Assembly (NCBI RefSeq): GCF_030818415.1
Contig: NZ_JAUTAE010000001.1
Span: 3,250,001-3,314,000 of the forward strand
DNA length: 64,000 bases
Source: Sphingomonas sp. SORGH_AS_0950
Lineage (GTDB): Bacteria; Pseudomonadota; Alphaproteobacteria; Sphingomonadales; Sphingomonadaceae
Reading direction: 5' to 3'
Within the stretch, counting starts at the first letter, position 1. Every line of letters starts with the position of its first letter. The notes under the pieces were generated by a model, which had not been told where the DNA came from, did no database searches, and saw nothing but the letters and a program-made list of their open reading frames with translations. The position numbers and the translations under genes were made by a program. This document shows, piece after piece, positions 53,692-64,000 of this stretch.

Positions 53692-54591
53692 TCAATAGGC
53701 GATGCGCTGCGCCTTGATCCCTTGCTTGGCGAGTTGCGCCTGGACGCTGTCGTCCCCGGCCAGATGGCCCGCGCCGACCGCCATGAAGATCGTGCCGGGC
53801 TTGGCCAGCCGCTGCTTGATCCAGCGCGCCCAGCGGCCGTTGCGGTCGGTCAGCAGCGTCTTGGCGACCTCGGGCGAGTCCTTCAGGCTCTCGTTCATGT
53901 CGCGGGCCAGCGCGTCGGGGTCGCCATGCGCCCATTCGTCGACCATCTTCGCCATTTCCTCGCCCGCCTTGGGCAGCTCGTCCACGGTCGAGGTCAGGAA
54001 CTCGATCTGCGCCTTGGGCGACAGGCCGTTGAAATAGCCGATCTGCTGCTCGGCGGTCTCCAGCCCCTCGACCGGCTTGCCCTCCGACCTGGCGGCTTCG
54101 GTCAGCACCTTTTCCGGCCCGTTGGCGGGATCGTACCCCTGTTTCTGGAGCGGCGCGATCGACAGGGTGACGGCGGCGAGCCATGGCTTCATCCGGTCGA
54201 ATGCCTGGGGCGGCGCCCCCAGATCGGCGATCGCCTTCAGATAGGCGCCGCGCTTGTCGGCGGGCAGCTGTTCGGTCAGCGTGGGGCCGGTGGGCGAGAA
54301 GCCGTTCTTCAGCACGATCTGCTGCATCGTCGCCTTGTCGGGCTCGACCATTTCCAGGACCAGCTGGTCGGATTTGTCGAAGGCGGTCTTCACCGCCTCG
54401 TCGAACCAGGTCAGGCCGGGCTTCAGCACATGGATGGTGCCGAACAGATAGATGGTGGTGTCGGCATCCTTGACCACCCACAAGGCGGGGTCCGCGTCAT
54501 TGGGGGCTTGGGCGGGCTTGCTCTGCGCGCAGGCGGGCAGCGCCAGCATGAGGGCGAGCGAGGTGAGGGCGGTCTTCATGATCGTCTTCAT
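53692..54591 (-). CDS. TraB/GumN-family protein, probable lipoprotein
   Basis: Secreted TraB/GumN (PrgY) family protein of about 299 residues. A signal peptide with lipobox-like LPAC (about residue 21) is followed by the two family GxH motifs, [11 protein letters not shown] near the N terminus and [12 protein letters not shown] near the C terminus, plus [10 protein letters not shown] with its Glu. This family is thought to be a metal-dependent Tiki-like protease, function in bacteria unknown. Confidence 0.85.
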   Translation of the reverse strand: MKTIMKTALTSLALMLALPACAQSKPAQAPNDADPALWVVKDADTTIYLFGTIHVLKPGLTWFDEAVKTAFDKSDQLVLEMVEPDKATMQQIVLKNGFSPTGPTLTEQLPADKRGAYLKAIADLGAPPQAFDRMKPWLAAVTLSIAPLQKQGYDPANGPEKVLTEAARSEGKPVEGLETAEQQIGYFNGLSPKAQIEFLTSTVDELPKAGEEMAKMVDEWAHGDPDALARDMNESLKDSPEVAKTLLTDRNGRWARWIKQRLAKPGTIFMAVGAGHLAGDDSVQAQLAKQGIKAQRIAY

Positions 54592-54620
54592 GGGATCGGG
54601 CTTTCGGAAAGGGAAGGGGA

Positions 54621-55055
54621 TCAAATGTACTTGCGCCACAGCCAGACCAGGCCGGCGACCGCGAGCATCGCGCCGTACACCCATTCGATCTGCACCGGGG
54701 GCAGCACCCCGCCGCGCCACAGGAACCACCAGACGGGCACGCCCAGGCCGACCGTGTAGAAGCTGGCGACCGCACCGTCGCGGTAAGCCTGGCGTTCGTG
54801 CTCGTCGACCACCCGATGCCAGCGCCATGAGATGATGGGGATGACCACGCCCCAGATCAGCGCCATCAGCACGGCGAACCAGAGCGGCAGTGGGGAGGAC
54901 CACAGGTCTGGGCGGGCTGCACCCTGCGGCTGTTGTAAAACGATCAGCGCGGTCGACAATCCGGCGATCCCGCCGACGGCGCCGGATATGGCAAGTAGGC
55001 GGTGATTGGCGCGTTCGCTCGGTCCCTTGGCGATGCGCGAAGCATTCATGGTCAT
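54621..55055 (-). CDS. Membrane protein in the XRE operon
   Basis: Uncharacterised protein of 144 residues with about four membrane segments (LLAISGAVGGIAGLSTALIV, PLWFAVLMALIWGVVIPIISW, SFYTVGLGVPVWWFLW, VYGAMLAVAGLVWLW). Translationally coupled to the 59-residue gene (ATGA-type overlap). It is the end of a four-gene operon starting with an XRE regulator. Confidence 0.65.
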   Translation of the reverse strand: MTMNASRIAKGPSERANHRLLAISGAVGGIAGLSTALIVLQQPQGAARPDLWSSPLPLWFAVLMALIWGVVIPIISWRWHRVVDEHERQAYRDGAVASFYTVGLGVPVWWFLWRGGVLPPVQIEWVYGAMLAVAGLVWLWRKYI

Positions 55056-55231
55056 GGCCGCACCTCGATGGAAAGATGGACGGAGAAATGCGGAAGCGCG
55101 GCCTTGGGGGCGGCCTGCATCTTCGGGCGGAACGTGTCGAACGCGATCCCGCCCACGCGACCGGCGCCCCAGCCGAGCAGCGACAGCGCGATGCCGGTCC
55201 CGATCACCGTGTGGGTCAGGCGGCGGCTCAT
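55052..55231 (-). CDS. Small protein of 59 residues in the XRE operon
   Basis: MSRRLTHTVIGTGIALSLLG followed by WGAGRVGGIAFDTFRPKMQ and a C-terminal FSVHLSIEVRP. One hydrophobic N-terminal stretch, probably a membrane anchor or signal. Its stop overlaps the next ATG by four bases and its ATG overlaps the stop of the 31-residue ORF by four. Tight coupling argues that it is translated. Confidence 0.55.
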   Translation of the reverse strand: MSRRLTHTVIGTGIALSLLGWGAGRVGGIAFDTFRPKMQAAPKAALPHFSVHLSIEVRP

Positions 55232-55323
55232 GACCGCACCCGGCGGATCAGATAGGCTGGGACTTCGCCGGGCTTCATCCGTTCCGGTTCCTGCGGATCG
55301 CAGTCCGGCGACTCACTCACCAT
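55228..55323 (-). CDS. Tiny ORF of 31 residues in the XRE operon
   Basis: MVSESPDCDPQEPERMKPG then EVPAYLIRRVRS. Its ATG lies inside the XRE gene (11-base overlap) and its stop overlaps the next start by four bases. Polar, no membrane segment. Confidence is low because of size, but phase and overlaps match a translated chain. Confidence 0.4.
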   Translation of the reverse strand: MVSESPDCDPQEPERMKPGEVPAYLIRRVRS

Positions 55324-55516
55324 GATGCTCGTCATCGAAAATCTCCTCGATGGGCATGTCGAACAGGCGCCCGATGCGGAAGGCGAGCGGCAGCGAGGGG
55401 TCGTATTTCCCCGTCTCGATGGCGTTGACGGCCTGTCGCGACACGTCCAGCCGCCCGGCGAGTTCCGCCTGGCTCCAGTTGCGTTCGGCGCGCAGCACCT
55501 TGAGGCGATTTTTCAT
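55313..55516 (-). CDS. XRE-family transcriptional regulator
   Basis: Small helix-turn-helix regulator, 67 residues, mostly one HTH (NWSQAELAGRLDVSRQAVNAIETGKYDPSLPLAF) with FDMPIEEIFDDEHHGE at the end. GGAGG five bases before ATG 55516 fixes the start. This type commonly controls a downstream membrane-protein gene. A cluster of TGACA half-sites lies upstream. Confidence 0.88.
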   Translation of the reverse strand: MKNRLKVLRAERNWSQAELAGRLDVSRQAVNAIETGKYDPSLPLAFRIGRLFDMPIEEIFDDEHHGE

Positions 55517-55552
55517 GTCCACCTCCTCTTGCATGGCAACCTCCCTTTGTCA

Positions 55553-55631
55553 CCCGTGCATGACGGAATGTCAGGTGACCATGACAAAGTGACAGTGAGT
55601 CGTGACCATGTCAACAAGACCTGACAAAATA
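55553..55631. promoter_or_regulatory. Cluster of TGACA/TGTCA half-sites
   Basis: Nine copies of TGAC(A/C/G) or TGTCA lie within about 80 bases between the divergent XRE gene and glyQ, in both orientations (for example CATGACAAAGTGACAG and CATGTCAACAAG). This density suggests an operator, probably for the XRE regulator; a TTGACA -35 hexamer is included on the minus strand. Confidence 0.45.
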
Positions 55632-55714
55632 TCATGCTTGGTTGACTGGCGGCATGGCGGGTGCGGCGGCTCGCCTTGACCGCGAAGGGGGCATGAGCCA
55701 AAGCCTGCCGCGTT

Positions 55715-56602
55715 ATGCTGACCCGGAACGGACCCCCGGAAGGACCACTTTCCTTCCAGCGCATGATCCTCACCCTCCATGACTATTGGAGCGAGCGCGG
55801 ATGCGTGATCCTGCAACCCTATGACATGGAGATGGGGGCGGGCACCTTTCACCCCGCGACCACGCTGCGCGCGCTGGGTCCGGATTCGTGGAACGCGGCC
55901 TTCGTCCAGCCCTGCCGCCGCCCGACCGACGGCCGCTATGGCGAGAACCCGAACCGGCTCCAGCATTATTACCAGTATCAGGTGATCCTGAAGCCCTCGC
56001 CCGCCGACCTGCAGGACCTGTATCTGGGCAGCCTCGCCGCGATCGGCGTGGACATGGCCAAGCACGACATCCGCTTCGTCGAGGACGATTGGGAAAGCCC
56101 GACCCTGGGCGCCTGGGGCCTGGGCTGGGAAGTCTGGTGCGACGGGATGGAGGTGACCCAGTTCACCTATTTCCAGCAGATGGGCGGTTACGACATGAAG
56201 CCGGTCGCGGGCGAGCTGACCTATGGGCTCGAGCGTCTGGCCATGTACATCCAGGACGTCGACAACGTCTATGACCTGCGCTTCAACGATGCGGGCGTGA
56301 GCTACGGCGACGTGTTTCTCGAAAACGAGAAGCAGATGTCGACCTGGAATTTCGAGGTGGCCGACACCGAGACGCTGTTCGACGCCTTCCGCAAGGCGGC
56401 GGCCGAGTGCGAACGCTGTCTGGAGGCCAAGCTGCCCATCCCCGCCTATGAACAGGCGATCAAGGCCAGCCACACCTTCAACCTGCTGCAGGCGCGCGGC
56501 GTGATCTCGGTGGCGGAGCGCCAGGCCTATATGGGCCGCGTCCGCGATCTGGCGAAGGGCGCGTGCGGCGCCTGGATGGAAAAGAACGGATGGGCGGCGT
56601 GA
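55715..56602 (+). CDS. glyQ: Glycyl-tRNA synthetase alpha subunit
   Basis: Catalytic subunit of the heterotetrameric bacterial glycyl-tRNA synthetase, 295 residues. Typical parts are [60 protein letters not shown] and [22 protein letters not shown] 55715 keeps the LSFQR lead-in found in relatives. Followed by glyS after a 160-base gap containing a family D element. Confidence 0.97.
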   Translation: MLTRNGPPEGPLSFQRMILTLHDYWSERGCVILQPYDMEMGAGTFHPATTLRALGPDSWNAAFVQPCRRPTDGRYGENPNRLQHYYQYQVILKPSPADLQDLYLGSLAAIGVDMAKHDIRFVEDDWESPTLGAWGLGWEVWCDGMEVTQFTYFQQMGGYDMKPVAGELTYGLERLAMYIQDVDNVYDLRFNDAGVSYGDVFLENEKQMSTWNFEVADTETLFDAFRKAAAECERCLEAKLPIPAYEQAIKASHTFNLLQARGVISVAERQAYMGRVRDLAKGACGAWMEKNGWAA

Positions 56603-56613
56603 TCCCGCACCCC

Positions 56614-56751
56614 ATTCCTCCCCAAGCTGGGCTTGGGGAGGGGGACCATCACGAATGTGATGGTGGAGGGGCCGCCGCTTCAGCGGCGGATGCCCGCCGC
56701 CCCCTCCACCGGCTGCGCCGGTCCCCCTCCCCATCAGAGATGGGGAGGAAT
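56614..56751. mobile_element. Miniature inverted element, family D (copy 3), between glyQ and glyS
   Basis: ATTCCTCCCC at the left and GGGGAGGAATT at the right end; inside GGGGAGGGGGACCATCAC...GTGATGGTGGAGGGG and CCCCTCCACC-stem-GGTCCCCCTCCCC. 138 bases; it separates the two subunit genes. Confidence 0.8.
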
Positions 56752-56762
56752 TGAGAGTGACC

Positions 56763-58937
56763 ATGACCGATTTTCTGCTCGAACTCCGCTCCGAAGAAAT
56801 CCCCGCCCGGATGCAGGCGGGCGCGCGGGAGAATCTCGCCAAGCTGTTCGCCGCTGAACTCGCCAAGGCCGGTCTGTCGGCGGGTGAGATCGTCACCTAT
56901 GCCGGCCCGCGCCGCCTGGCGCTGATCGCCAAGGGGCTTCCGTCCGCGACCGAGGCGGTGTCCGAGGAAGTGAAGGGCCCGCGTGCCTCCGCCCCGCCCC
57001 AGGCGCTGGAGGGCTTCCTCCGCAAGACCGGGCTGACGCGCGAGCAGCTGACCGAGCGCGACGGCGTGCTCTTCGCGATCACCGAAAGGCCTGGCCGCGC
57101 CACCGCCGAGGTATTGGCCGAGGCGATCCCCGCGATCGTCCGCGCCTTCCCCTGGCCCAAGTCGATGCGCTGGGGGGCGGAGTCCGCTTCGACCGAATCG
57201 ATGCGCTGGGTCCGCCCGCTGCACGCCATCGTCGCGCTGTTCGGGGCTGAGGTGGTGCCGTTCGAGATCGCCGGGATCACCAGCGGCAATGTCACGCGCG
57301 GTCACCGTTTCCACGCGCCCGCCGAGATCGTGCTGACCGGAGCCGACGCCTATGTCGAGCAGCTGCGCGGCGCCAAGGTGCTGGTCGATCAGGACGAGCG
57401 TGCCGCGATCATCCGCGAGCGCGCGTCGGCGCTGGCCGCCGAGGCAGGGCTGGAACTGGTCGAGGACGAAGGGCTGGTTGCCGAGAATGCCGGGCTGACC
57501 GAATGGCCGGTGCCGCTGCTCGGCCGCTTCGACGAAGCCTATCTCGACGTGCCGCCGGAAGTCATCCAGCTCACTGCGCGGGTGAACCAGAAGTACTTCG
57601 TCTGCCGCTCCGGCGACGGCAAGCTGGCAAACGCGTTCGTCTGCACCGCCAATATTGAGGCGAGTGATGGCGGGGCAAAGATCGTCGAGGGTAATGGCAA
57701 GGTGCTCGCCGCCCGCCTGTCCGACGCGCGCTTCTTCTACGAGACGGACCTGAAGACCAAGCTCGACGATCTGCGGCCCAAGCTGGAAAAGATCGTCTTC
57801 CACGAAAGGCTGGGCTCCGTCGCCGACAAGGTGGAGCGGGTGGCCAAGCTGGCCCGCTGGCTGGTCGAAGAGGGGATCGTCACCGAGTCCCCCTCCCGCA
57901 GGCGGGAGGGGCTAGGGGAGGGGCGTGCCCCGGGCGACGTCGCCAGCGGAACTGTCCCCCCCCCATCCCCCCCCGTGAACGGGGGGGGCGAGCTTGCCGA
58001 TCTGGCGGAGCGCGCCGCGTATCTGGCGAAAGCCGATCTGGTCACCGGCATGGTCGGCGAGTTTCCCGAATTGCAGGGCCTTATGGGTGGCTATTACGCC
58101 GCCGCTCAGGGCGAGGACCCGCGCGTCGCCGAGGCGGTTCGCGATCACTATAAGCCGGTCGGTCAGGGCGATGATGTCCCCACCGCGCCGGTGACGGTGG
58201 CCGTGGCGCTGGCCGAGCGCCTTCATACGCTTGCGGCATTTTTTGAAGCGGGGATTGAGCCGACTGGATCAAAAGATCCGTTTGCACTTCGCCGTGCAGC
58301 ACTTGGAACCCTTCAGCTCATTCTCACTAATGGCCTTCGATTCAGGCTTCGCCGCGTGTTTGAGATTGTTCTGGCCAATAATCGGTATGGGCAGACCTAT
58401 CTTACGGAGGAGCCGACACTCGGAAAGCTCCTCGATTTCTTCGCCGACCGCCTCAAGGTCCAGCAACGTGAGGCAGGCGTCCGTCACGACCTGATCGACG
58501 CGGTCTTCGCTCTCGGCGGGGAGGACGACCTCGTCCGCCTGCTCGCCCGCGTCCGCGCGCTGCAAGCCTTCGTCACCACCGACGACGGCACCAACCTGCT
58601 CGCAGGCTATAAGCGCGCCGCGAACATCCTGAAGAAGGAAGGCGTCGAGGGCGACCAGGGCTGGACCGCGCCGACCTACACGCCCGAACCCGCCGAGGCC
58701 GATCTGATCGCCGCGCTCGACGCGGCCGAGCCCAAGGCGGCCGAGGCGGTGAAGGCCGAGGATTTCGAGGCCGCCATGGCCGCGCTCGCCTCGCTTCGCG
58801 CGCCGATCGACCGGTTCTTCGACGATGTCACCGTCAACGACGCCGACCCCGCCAAGCGTGTCGCGCGCCTCGCGCTGCTCGCCCGCGTCCGGGCCGCGGT
58901 GCATACGGTGGCGGATTTCTCGAGGATCGAGGGATGA
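56763..58937 (+). CDS. glyS: Glycyl-tRNA synthetase beta subunit, with an inserted repeat
   Basis: tRNA-binding subunit of glycyl-tRNA synthetase, about 724 residues. Typical parts are LLELRSEEIPARMQ, KSMRWG, MRWVRPLHAIVALFG, NQKYFVC, AAYLAKADLVTGMVGEFPELQGLMGGYYA and GIEPTGSKDPFALRRAALG. Residues about 376-410 (57888-57992) are translated family B repeat, low-complexity and absent from normal GlyS; the frame stays open. Codons about 484-559 are unusually A/T-rich. Whether the protein is still active is unproven but no other glyS is seen. Confidence 0.93.
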   Translation: MTDFLLELRSEEIPARMQAGARENLAKLFAAELAKAGLSAGEIVTYAGPRRLALIAKGLPSATEAVSEEVKGPRASAPPQALEGFLRKTGLTREQLTERDGVLFAITERPGRATAEVLAEAIPAIVRAFPWPKSMRWGAESASTESMRWVRPLHAIVALFGAEVVPFEIAGITSGNVTRGHRFHAPAEIVLTGADAYVEQLRGAKVLVDQDERAAIIRERASALAAEAGLELVEDEGLVAENAGLTEWPVPLLGRFDEAYLDVPPEVIQLTARVNQKYFVCRSGDGKLANAFVCTANIEASDGGAKIVEGNGKVLAARLSDARFFYETDLKTKLDDLRPKLEKIVFHERLGSVADKVERVAKLARWLVEEGIVTESPSRRREGLGEGRAPGDVASGTVPPPSPPVNGGGELADLAERAAYLAKADLVTGMVGEFPELQGLMGGYYAAAQGEDPRVAEAVRDHYKPVGQGDDVPTAPVTVAVALAERLHTLAAFFEAGIEPTGSKDPFALRRAALGTLQLILTNGLRFRLRRVFEIVLANNRYGQTYLTEEPTLGKLLDFFADRLKVQQREAGVRHDLIDAVFALGGEDDLVRLLARVRALQAFVTTDDGTNLLAGYKRAANILKKEGVEGDQGWTAPTYTPEPAEADLIAALDAAEPKAAEAVKAEDFEAAMAALASLRAPIDRFFDDVTVNDADPAKRVARLALLARVRAAVHTVADFSRIEG
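57888..57992. repeat. Repeat element inserted in frame within glyS
   Basis: Contains the family B hairpin CCCTCCCGCAGGCGGGAGGG and GGCGTGCCCC-type flank, then a C9/ATCC/C8 run and GAACG8. It adds 105 bases (35 codons) and keeps the frame. Confidence 0.8.
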
Positions 58938-59008
58938 GGTAACGGCCGGATCGGGAAAGCAATTCTGACGTTCCTGTCTTCCCCTCCGGCAAAACCGCCT
59001 TATTAAGA

Positions 59009-59035
59009 CCGACGCCTGTGTCCCCAGGGCGTCGG
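59009..59035 (+). promoter_or_regulatory. Hairpin in the ppdK leader
   Basis: CCGACGCC / GGCGTCGG with an 11-base loop lies about 30 bases upstream of the ppdK ATG. No T tract, so a leader structure rather than a terminator; role unknown. Confidence 0.35.
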
Positions 59036-59063
59036 ACGATACGACCAGTAAAGGATCGAACCG

Positions 59064-61724
<2,661 letters not shown>

Positions 61725-61757
61725 TCGTCCACGGGGAGGGGAGCGGTTCGCTGGGCG

Positions 61758-61934
61758 CCTTCCCTCCCCCATCCCCTCCCGCCTGCGGGAGGGGCGTGCC
61801 TAGGGGCGCGGGCAGCGTACATCTCGATCGCGTTGCACGGTACAATCGGTGATTTGGGGCTGAATGCGCCCCAAGTCCCTCCCCTCCCGCAGGCGGGAGG
61901 GGCCGGGGGGAGGGCAGGGTGTCTCACCGAGCCC
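61758..61934. repeat. Dispersed palindromic repeat pair, family B
   Basis: CCCTCCCGCCTGCGGGAGGG with GCGTGCCTAGGGG faces CCCTCCCGCAGGCGGGAGGG and GGGGGGAGGGCAGGGTG across about 70 bases. Its right end GGTGTCTCACCGAGCC is the inverse of the left end of the copy after era. Confidence 0.8.
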
Positions 61935-61952
61935 ACACCCGATGAAACCCGG

Positions 61953-62315
61953 TTACCCCCGCGTCGAAACCCGATTCCCGAAATCGAACCAGCCCCGACG
62001 CTCACCCGCCGGATAGGCCGGACGCGCGGCGGTGGCGGCGACCGGGCGGTACGGCGCCCGCTCCGTCACGGGGGCCGCCGCCACGGGTTGCGCACTGGCC
62101 AGCCGCTGGTTCTCGCGCTCCAGCTCGGCGATGCGGGCCTGTGCGGCGGACAATTTGGTCTCGGTATCCTTCACCTGCGCGGCATGGGCGTCGCGCTCGG
62201 TCGAATAGCGGGTGCGCCATTTGCGGCCGCCCGGATGGCTCGCCAAGCCGAAGAGCCACCCTGCGATGAGGACCAGCCCCAGCACGGCGAATTGTGTCGT
62301 CGAAGTGAACAGCAT
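61953..62315 (-). CDS. Small membrane-anchored coiled-coil protein
   Basis: Uncharacterised 120-residue protein. One N-terminal membrane helix (FAVLGLVLIAGWLFGLAS) is followed by a charged coiled coil (STERDAHAAQVKDTETKLSAA then QARIAELERENQRLAS) and a Pro/Ala tail. It follows the tad genes on the same strand after about 60 bases, so it could be tad-associated, but that is only position. Confidence 0.6.
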   Translation of the reverse strand: MLFTSTTQFAVLGLVLIAGWLFGLASHPGGRKWRTRYSTERDAHAAQVKDTETKLSAAQARIAELERENQRLASAQPVAAAPVTERAPYRPVAATAARPAYPAGERRGWFDFGNRVSTRG

Positions 62316-62378
62316 CGCGGTCGATCCCTGCCTGTTACGTCCGGACAACGACCGGACGCGTCGGTGGTTGCGCGGGCG

Positions 62379-63383
62379 TTACTGGCCGGTGACGAGCGTA
62401 TCCTTGATCGAGCAGGCGGCGGGGCCCAGGATCACCACGAACAGCGTCGGCAGGATGAACAGGATCAGCGGCACCGTCATGATCGCGGGCAGGCGCGCGG
62501 CCTTTTCCTCGGCGCGCATCATGCGTTCGTTGCGGAACTCGGCCGACAGGACGCGCAGCGCACTGGCGAGCGGGGTGCCGTATTTCTCGGTCTGGATCAT
62601 CGTCGTGACGACCCCGCGCACCGAATCGAGATCGACGCGCATCGCCAGATTCTCCAGCGCCTGGCGCCGGTCGGTCAGGAAACCCAGCTCGACCGAGGTC
62701 AGCTGGAACTCGTCGCCCAGCTCGGGATAGGCGCGGCGCAATTCGCGCGCCACGCGCATGAAGGCTGCGTCGATGGTCAACCCGGCTTCGGCGCAGATGA
62801 CCAGCAGGTCGAGCGCATCGGGCAGGCCTTTGCGGATCGCCTGGCTGCGCTTGGTGATCTGGTTCTTCAACGCCAGATCGGGGGCCTTGTACGCCAGCAG
62901 CAGCGTGCCTGCGACCAGGATGTTGCGGCTGAACGGGCTCCAGGTGGCGAAACCGTCGGTGCCGTACACCCACAAGGCGATCAGCCCGCCCAGCACGATC
63001 GGCAGCGCGAGGCGGCCGAAGATCACCGCGACCGCCATCTCCTTGGACCGGATACCCGCCTGGAGCAGCTTGGTCTGGACCGCGCGGACCTGTTCGTCCT
63101 GCAACATCTTCAGCGAATCGAGGATGGCATGCATCCGGTTCAGCATCGTGTCGCGGTCGATCAGCCGCGCGCGTGACGGGGGCGGGGCAGCGGTCCCGGC
63201 CTTGAGCTGTTCGCGGCGCGCGTTGAGGGTGCGCACCCGCGCCTTCATCGGATCGCGGCTGCCGATCAGCAGATAGCCGACGAACAGCAGCGCCAGGATG
63301 CAGACGCCCCATAGCAGCGTGGCGGTGGAGGCGGCGTCGAGGCCGAACGGGCCGGTCGCGGAAGAGGGGGCGGGGCTGCGCAT
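62379..63383 (-). CDS. tadC: Tad pilus inner-membrane protein TadC
   Basis: Type II secretion F-domain protein of Flp/Tad pilus assembly, 334 residues. Two membrane helices at the N terminus, then the GspF-like core (LPDALDLLVICAEAGLTIDAAFMRVARELR, LTSVELGFLTDRRQALENLAMRV, VTTMIQTEKYGTPLASALRVLSAEFRNERMMRAEEKAARLPA split by conserved Gly/Pro) and a C-terminal membrane helix. Adjacent, no gap, to tadB. Confidence 0.9.
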   Translation of the reverse strand: MRSPAPSSATGPFGLDAASTATLLWGVCILALLFVGYLLIGSRDPMKARVRTLNARREQLKAGTAAPPPSRARLIDRDTMLNRMHAILDSLKMLQDEQVRAVQTKLLQAGIRSKEMAVAVIFGRLALPIVLGGLIALWVYGTDGFATWSPFSRNILVAGTLLLAYKAPDLALKNQITKRSQAIRKGLPDALDLLVICAEAGLTIDAAFMRVARELRRAYPELGDEFQLTSVELGFLTDRRQALENLAMRVDLDSVRGVVTTMIQTEKYGTPLASALRVLSAEFRNERMMRAEEKAARLPAIMTVPLILFILPTLFVVILGPAACSIKDTLVTGQ

Positions 63384-64000
63384 TCAGATCTCGAAATTGA
63401 TCATGCGGGACATGATGAACGCGCCCAGCCCCATCCACAGGATGCCGACGCCGCCGACCAGCATCAGGCGCGGATCGATGAAGAAGCGCGCCATATAGGG
63501 CTGGTTGATCATCCAGATCATGGCGAACACGGCAAAGGGCAGGACGCCGATGATATAGGCCGACGCCTTGGATTCGGACGACATCGCCTTGATCTTCAGC
63601 TTCATCTGCGCACGCTTGCGCAGCACATCGGCCAAGTTGGACAGCGTCTCGGCCAGGTTGCCGCCGGTTTCGCGCTGAATGGCGATGGCGATGACGAAGA
63701 ACTGGAATTCGGGCGTCTCCAGCCGGTCGGCGACGTCCTGGAGCGCGGCATCCATCGTCCGGCCGATCCTCATCCGGTCATAGACCGCGCGGAACTCCTC
63801 GCCGACCGGGCCGGGCACCTCCTGGCCGACGACCGCCATCGTCTCGGCGATGGGCAGGCCCGAGCGCAGCCCGCGGACCAGCAGCTCGATCGCGTCGGGA
63901 AAGCGGGCGGTGAACTTCGCGATCCGGCGGCCGATCGTCATCGACAGGAAGACATGCGGCAACCACAGCCCGATCCCAATCCCGAGCAGCAGCGCCAGGA
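63384..64000 (-). CDS. tadB: Tad pilus inner-membrane protein TadB, N-terminus outside the window
   Basis: Partial F-domain protein (about 205 codons). The frame is open to the window edge, so the beginning is missing. Visible: RFPDAIELLVRGLRSGLPIAETM, IAIQRETGGNLAETLSNLADVLRKRAQMKLKIKAMSSE and two C-terminal membrane helices. It pairs with TadC as the platform of the pilus, and its stop directly precedes the tadC start. Confidence 0.9.
   Translation of the reverse strand, partial: LALLLGIGIGLWLPHVFLSMTIGRRIAKFTARFPDAIELLVRGLRSGLPIAETMAVVGQEVPGPVGEEFRAVYDRMRIGRTMDAALQDVADRLETPEFQFFVIAIAIQRETGGNLAETLSNLADVLRKRAQMKLKIKAMSSESKASAYIIGVLPFAVFAMIWMINQPYMARFFIDPRLMLVGGVGILWMGLGAFIMSRMINFEI

Overview
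The window is a dense, GC-rich (roughly two-thirds G+C) stretch of bacterial chromosome with the gene content and codon habits of a sphingomonad alphaproteobacterium (Sphingomonas or a close relative). Pointers are the alpha-type SspB, an ATP12-family F1 assembly factor, a HIRAN-domain protein, lipoproteins with LpoA-like domains, Tad pilus genes, and an alphaproteobacterial RpoH promoter in front of dnaK. I see no prophage, plasmid, CRISPR, rRNA or tRNA. About 75 protein-coding genes are supported, including three small ones of 31, 51 and 59 codons.

Layout. 1-5.3 kb: end of a Xer recombinase, DedA protein, then lepB-rnc-era and convergent queG. 5.3-15.8 kb: ABC-2 exporter pair, MsrB, CHAP amidase, M1 aminopeptidase, HIRAN protein, small envelope genes, PfkB kinase and an amino-acid permease. 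15.9-20.3 kb: his genes on the minus strand (hisB-hisH-hisA-hisF, then hisE and a HIT protein), split between hisF and hisE by about 0.8 kb of repeats containing a diverged direct duplication. 20.4-30.2 kb: sspB, fumC, a TRIC-type channel, three glycine-zipper envelope proteins, crcB, an RluA-family pseudouridine synthase, a PadR/HAAS pair and the HAD/ATP12 group. 30.2-30.7 kb: four 131-bp tandem repeats. 30.7-40 kb: gmk, gshB, yraN, rsmI, an LpoA-like lipoprotein, cutA, a frameshifted hemW, a CAP-domain lipoprotein, rdgB and rph. 40.2-48.9 kb: heat-shock genes hrcA-grpE and dnaK-dnaJ, separated by a putative metallopeptidase, a Tat-exported phosphoesterase and a copper chaperone. 49-55.5 kb: periplasmic proteins, purB, an EF-hand protein, L25, a TraB/GumN protein and an XRE-regulated operon with two tiny genes. 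55.7-61.7 kb: glyQ, glyS and ppdK. 62-64 kb: end of a tad locus.

The most unusual property is how many intergenic gaps hold dispersed palindromic repeats of at least five families. One has entered the glyS reading frame and appears to be translated as about 35 extra residues, and a later part of glyS has markedly lower G+C and different codon use, suggesting gene conversion. Other points to check are the one-base hemW frameshift, the duplication inside the his operon, and the XRE/small-ORF operon preceded by a cluster of TGACA half-sites.
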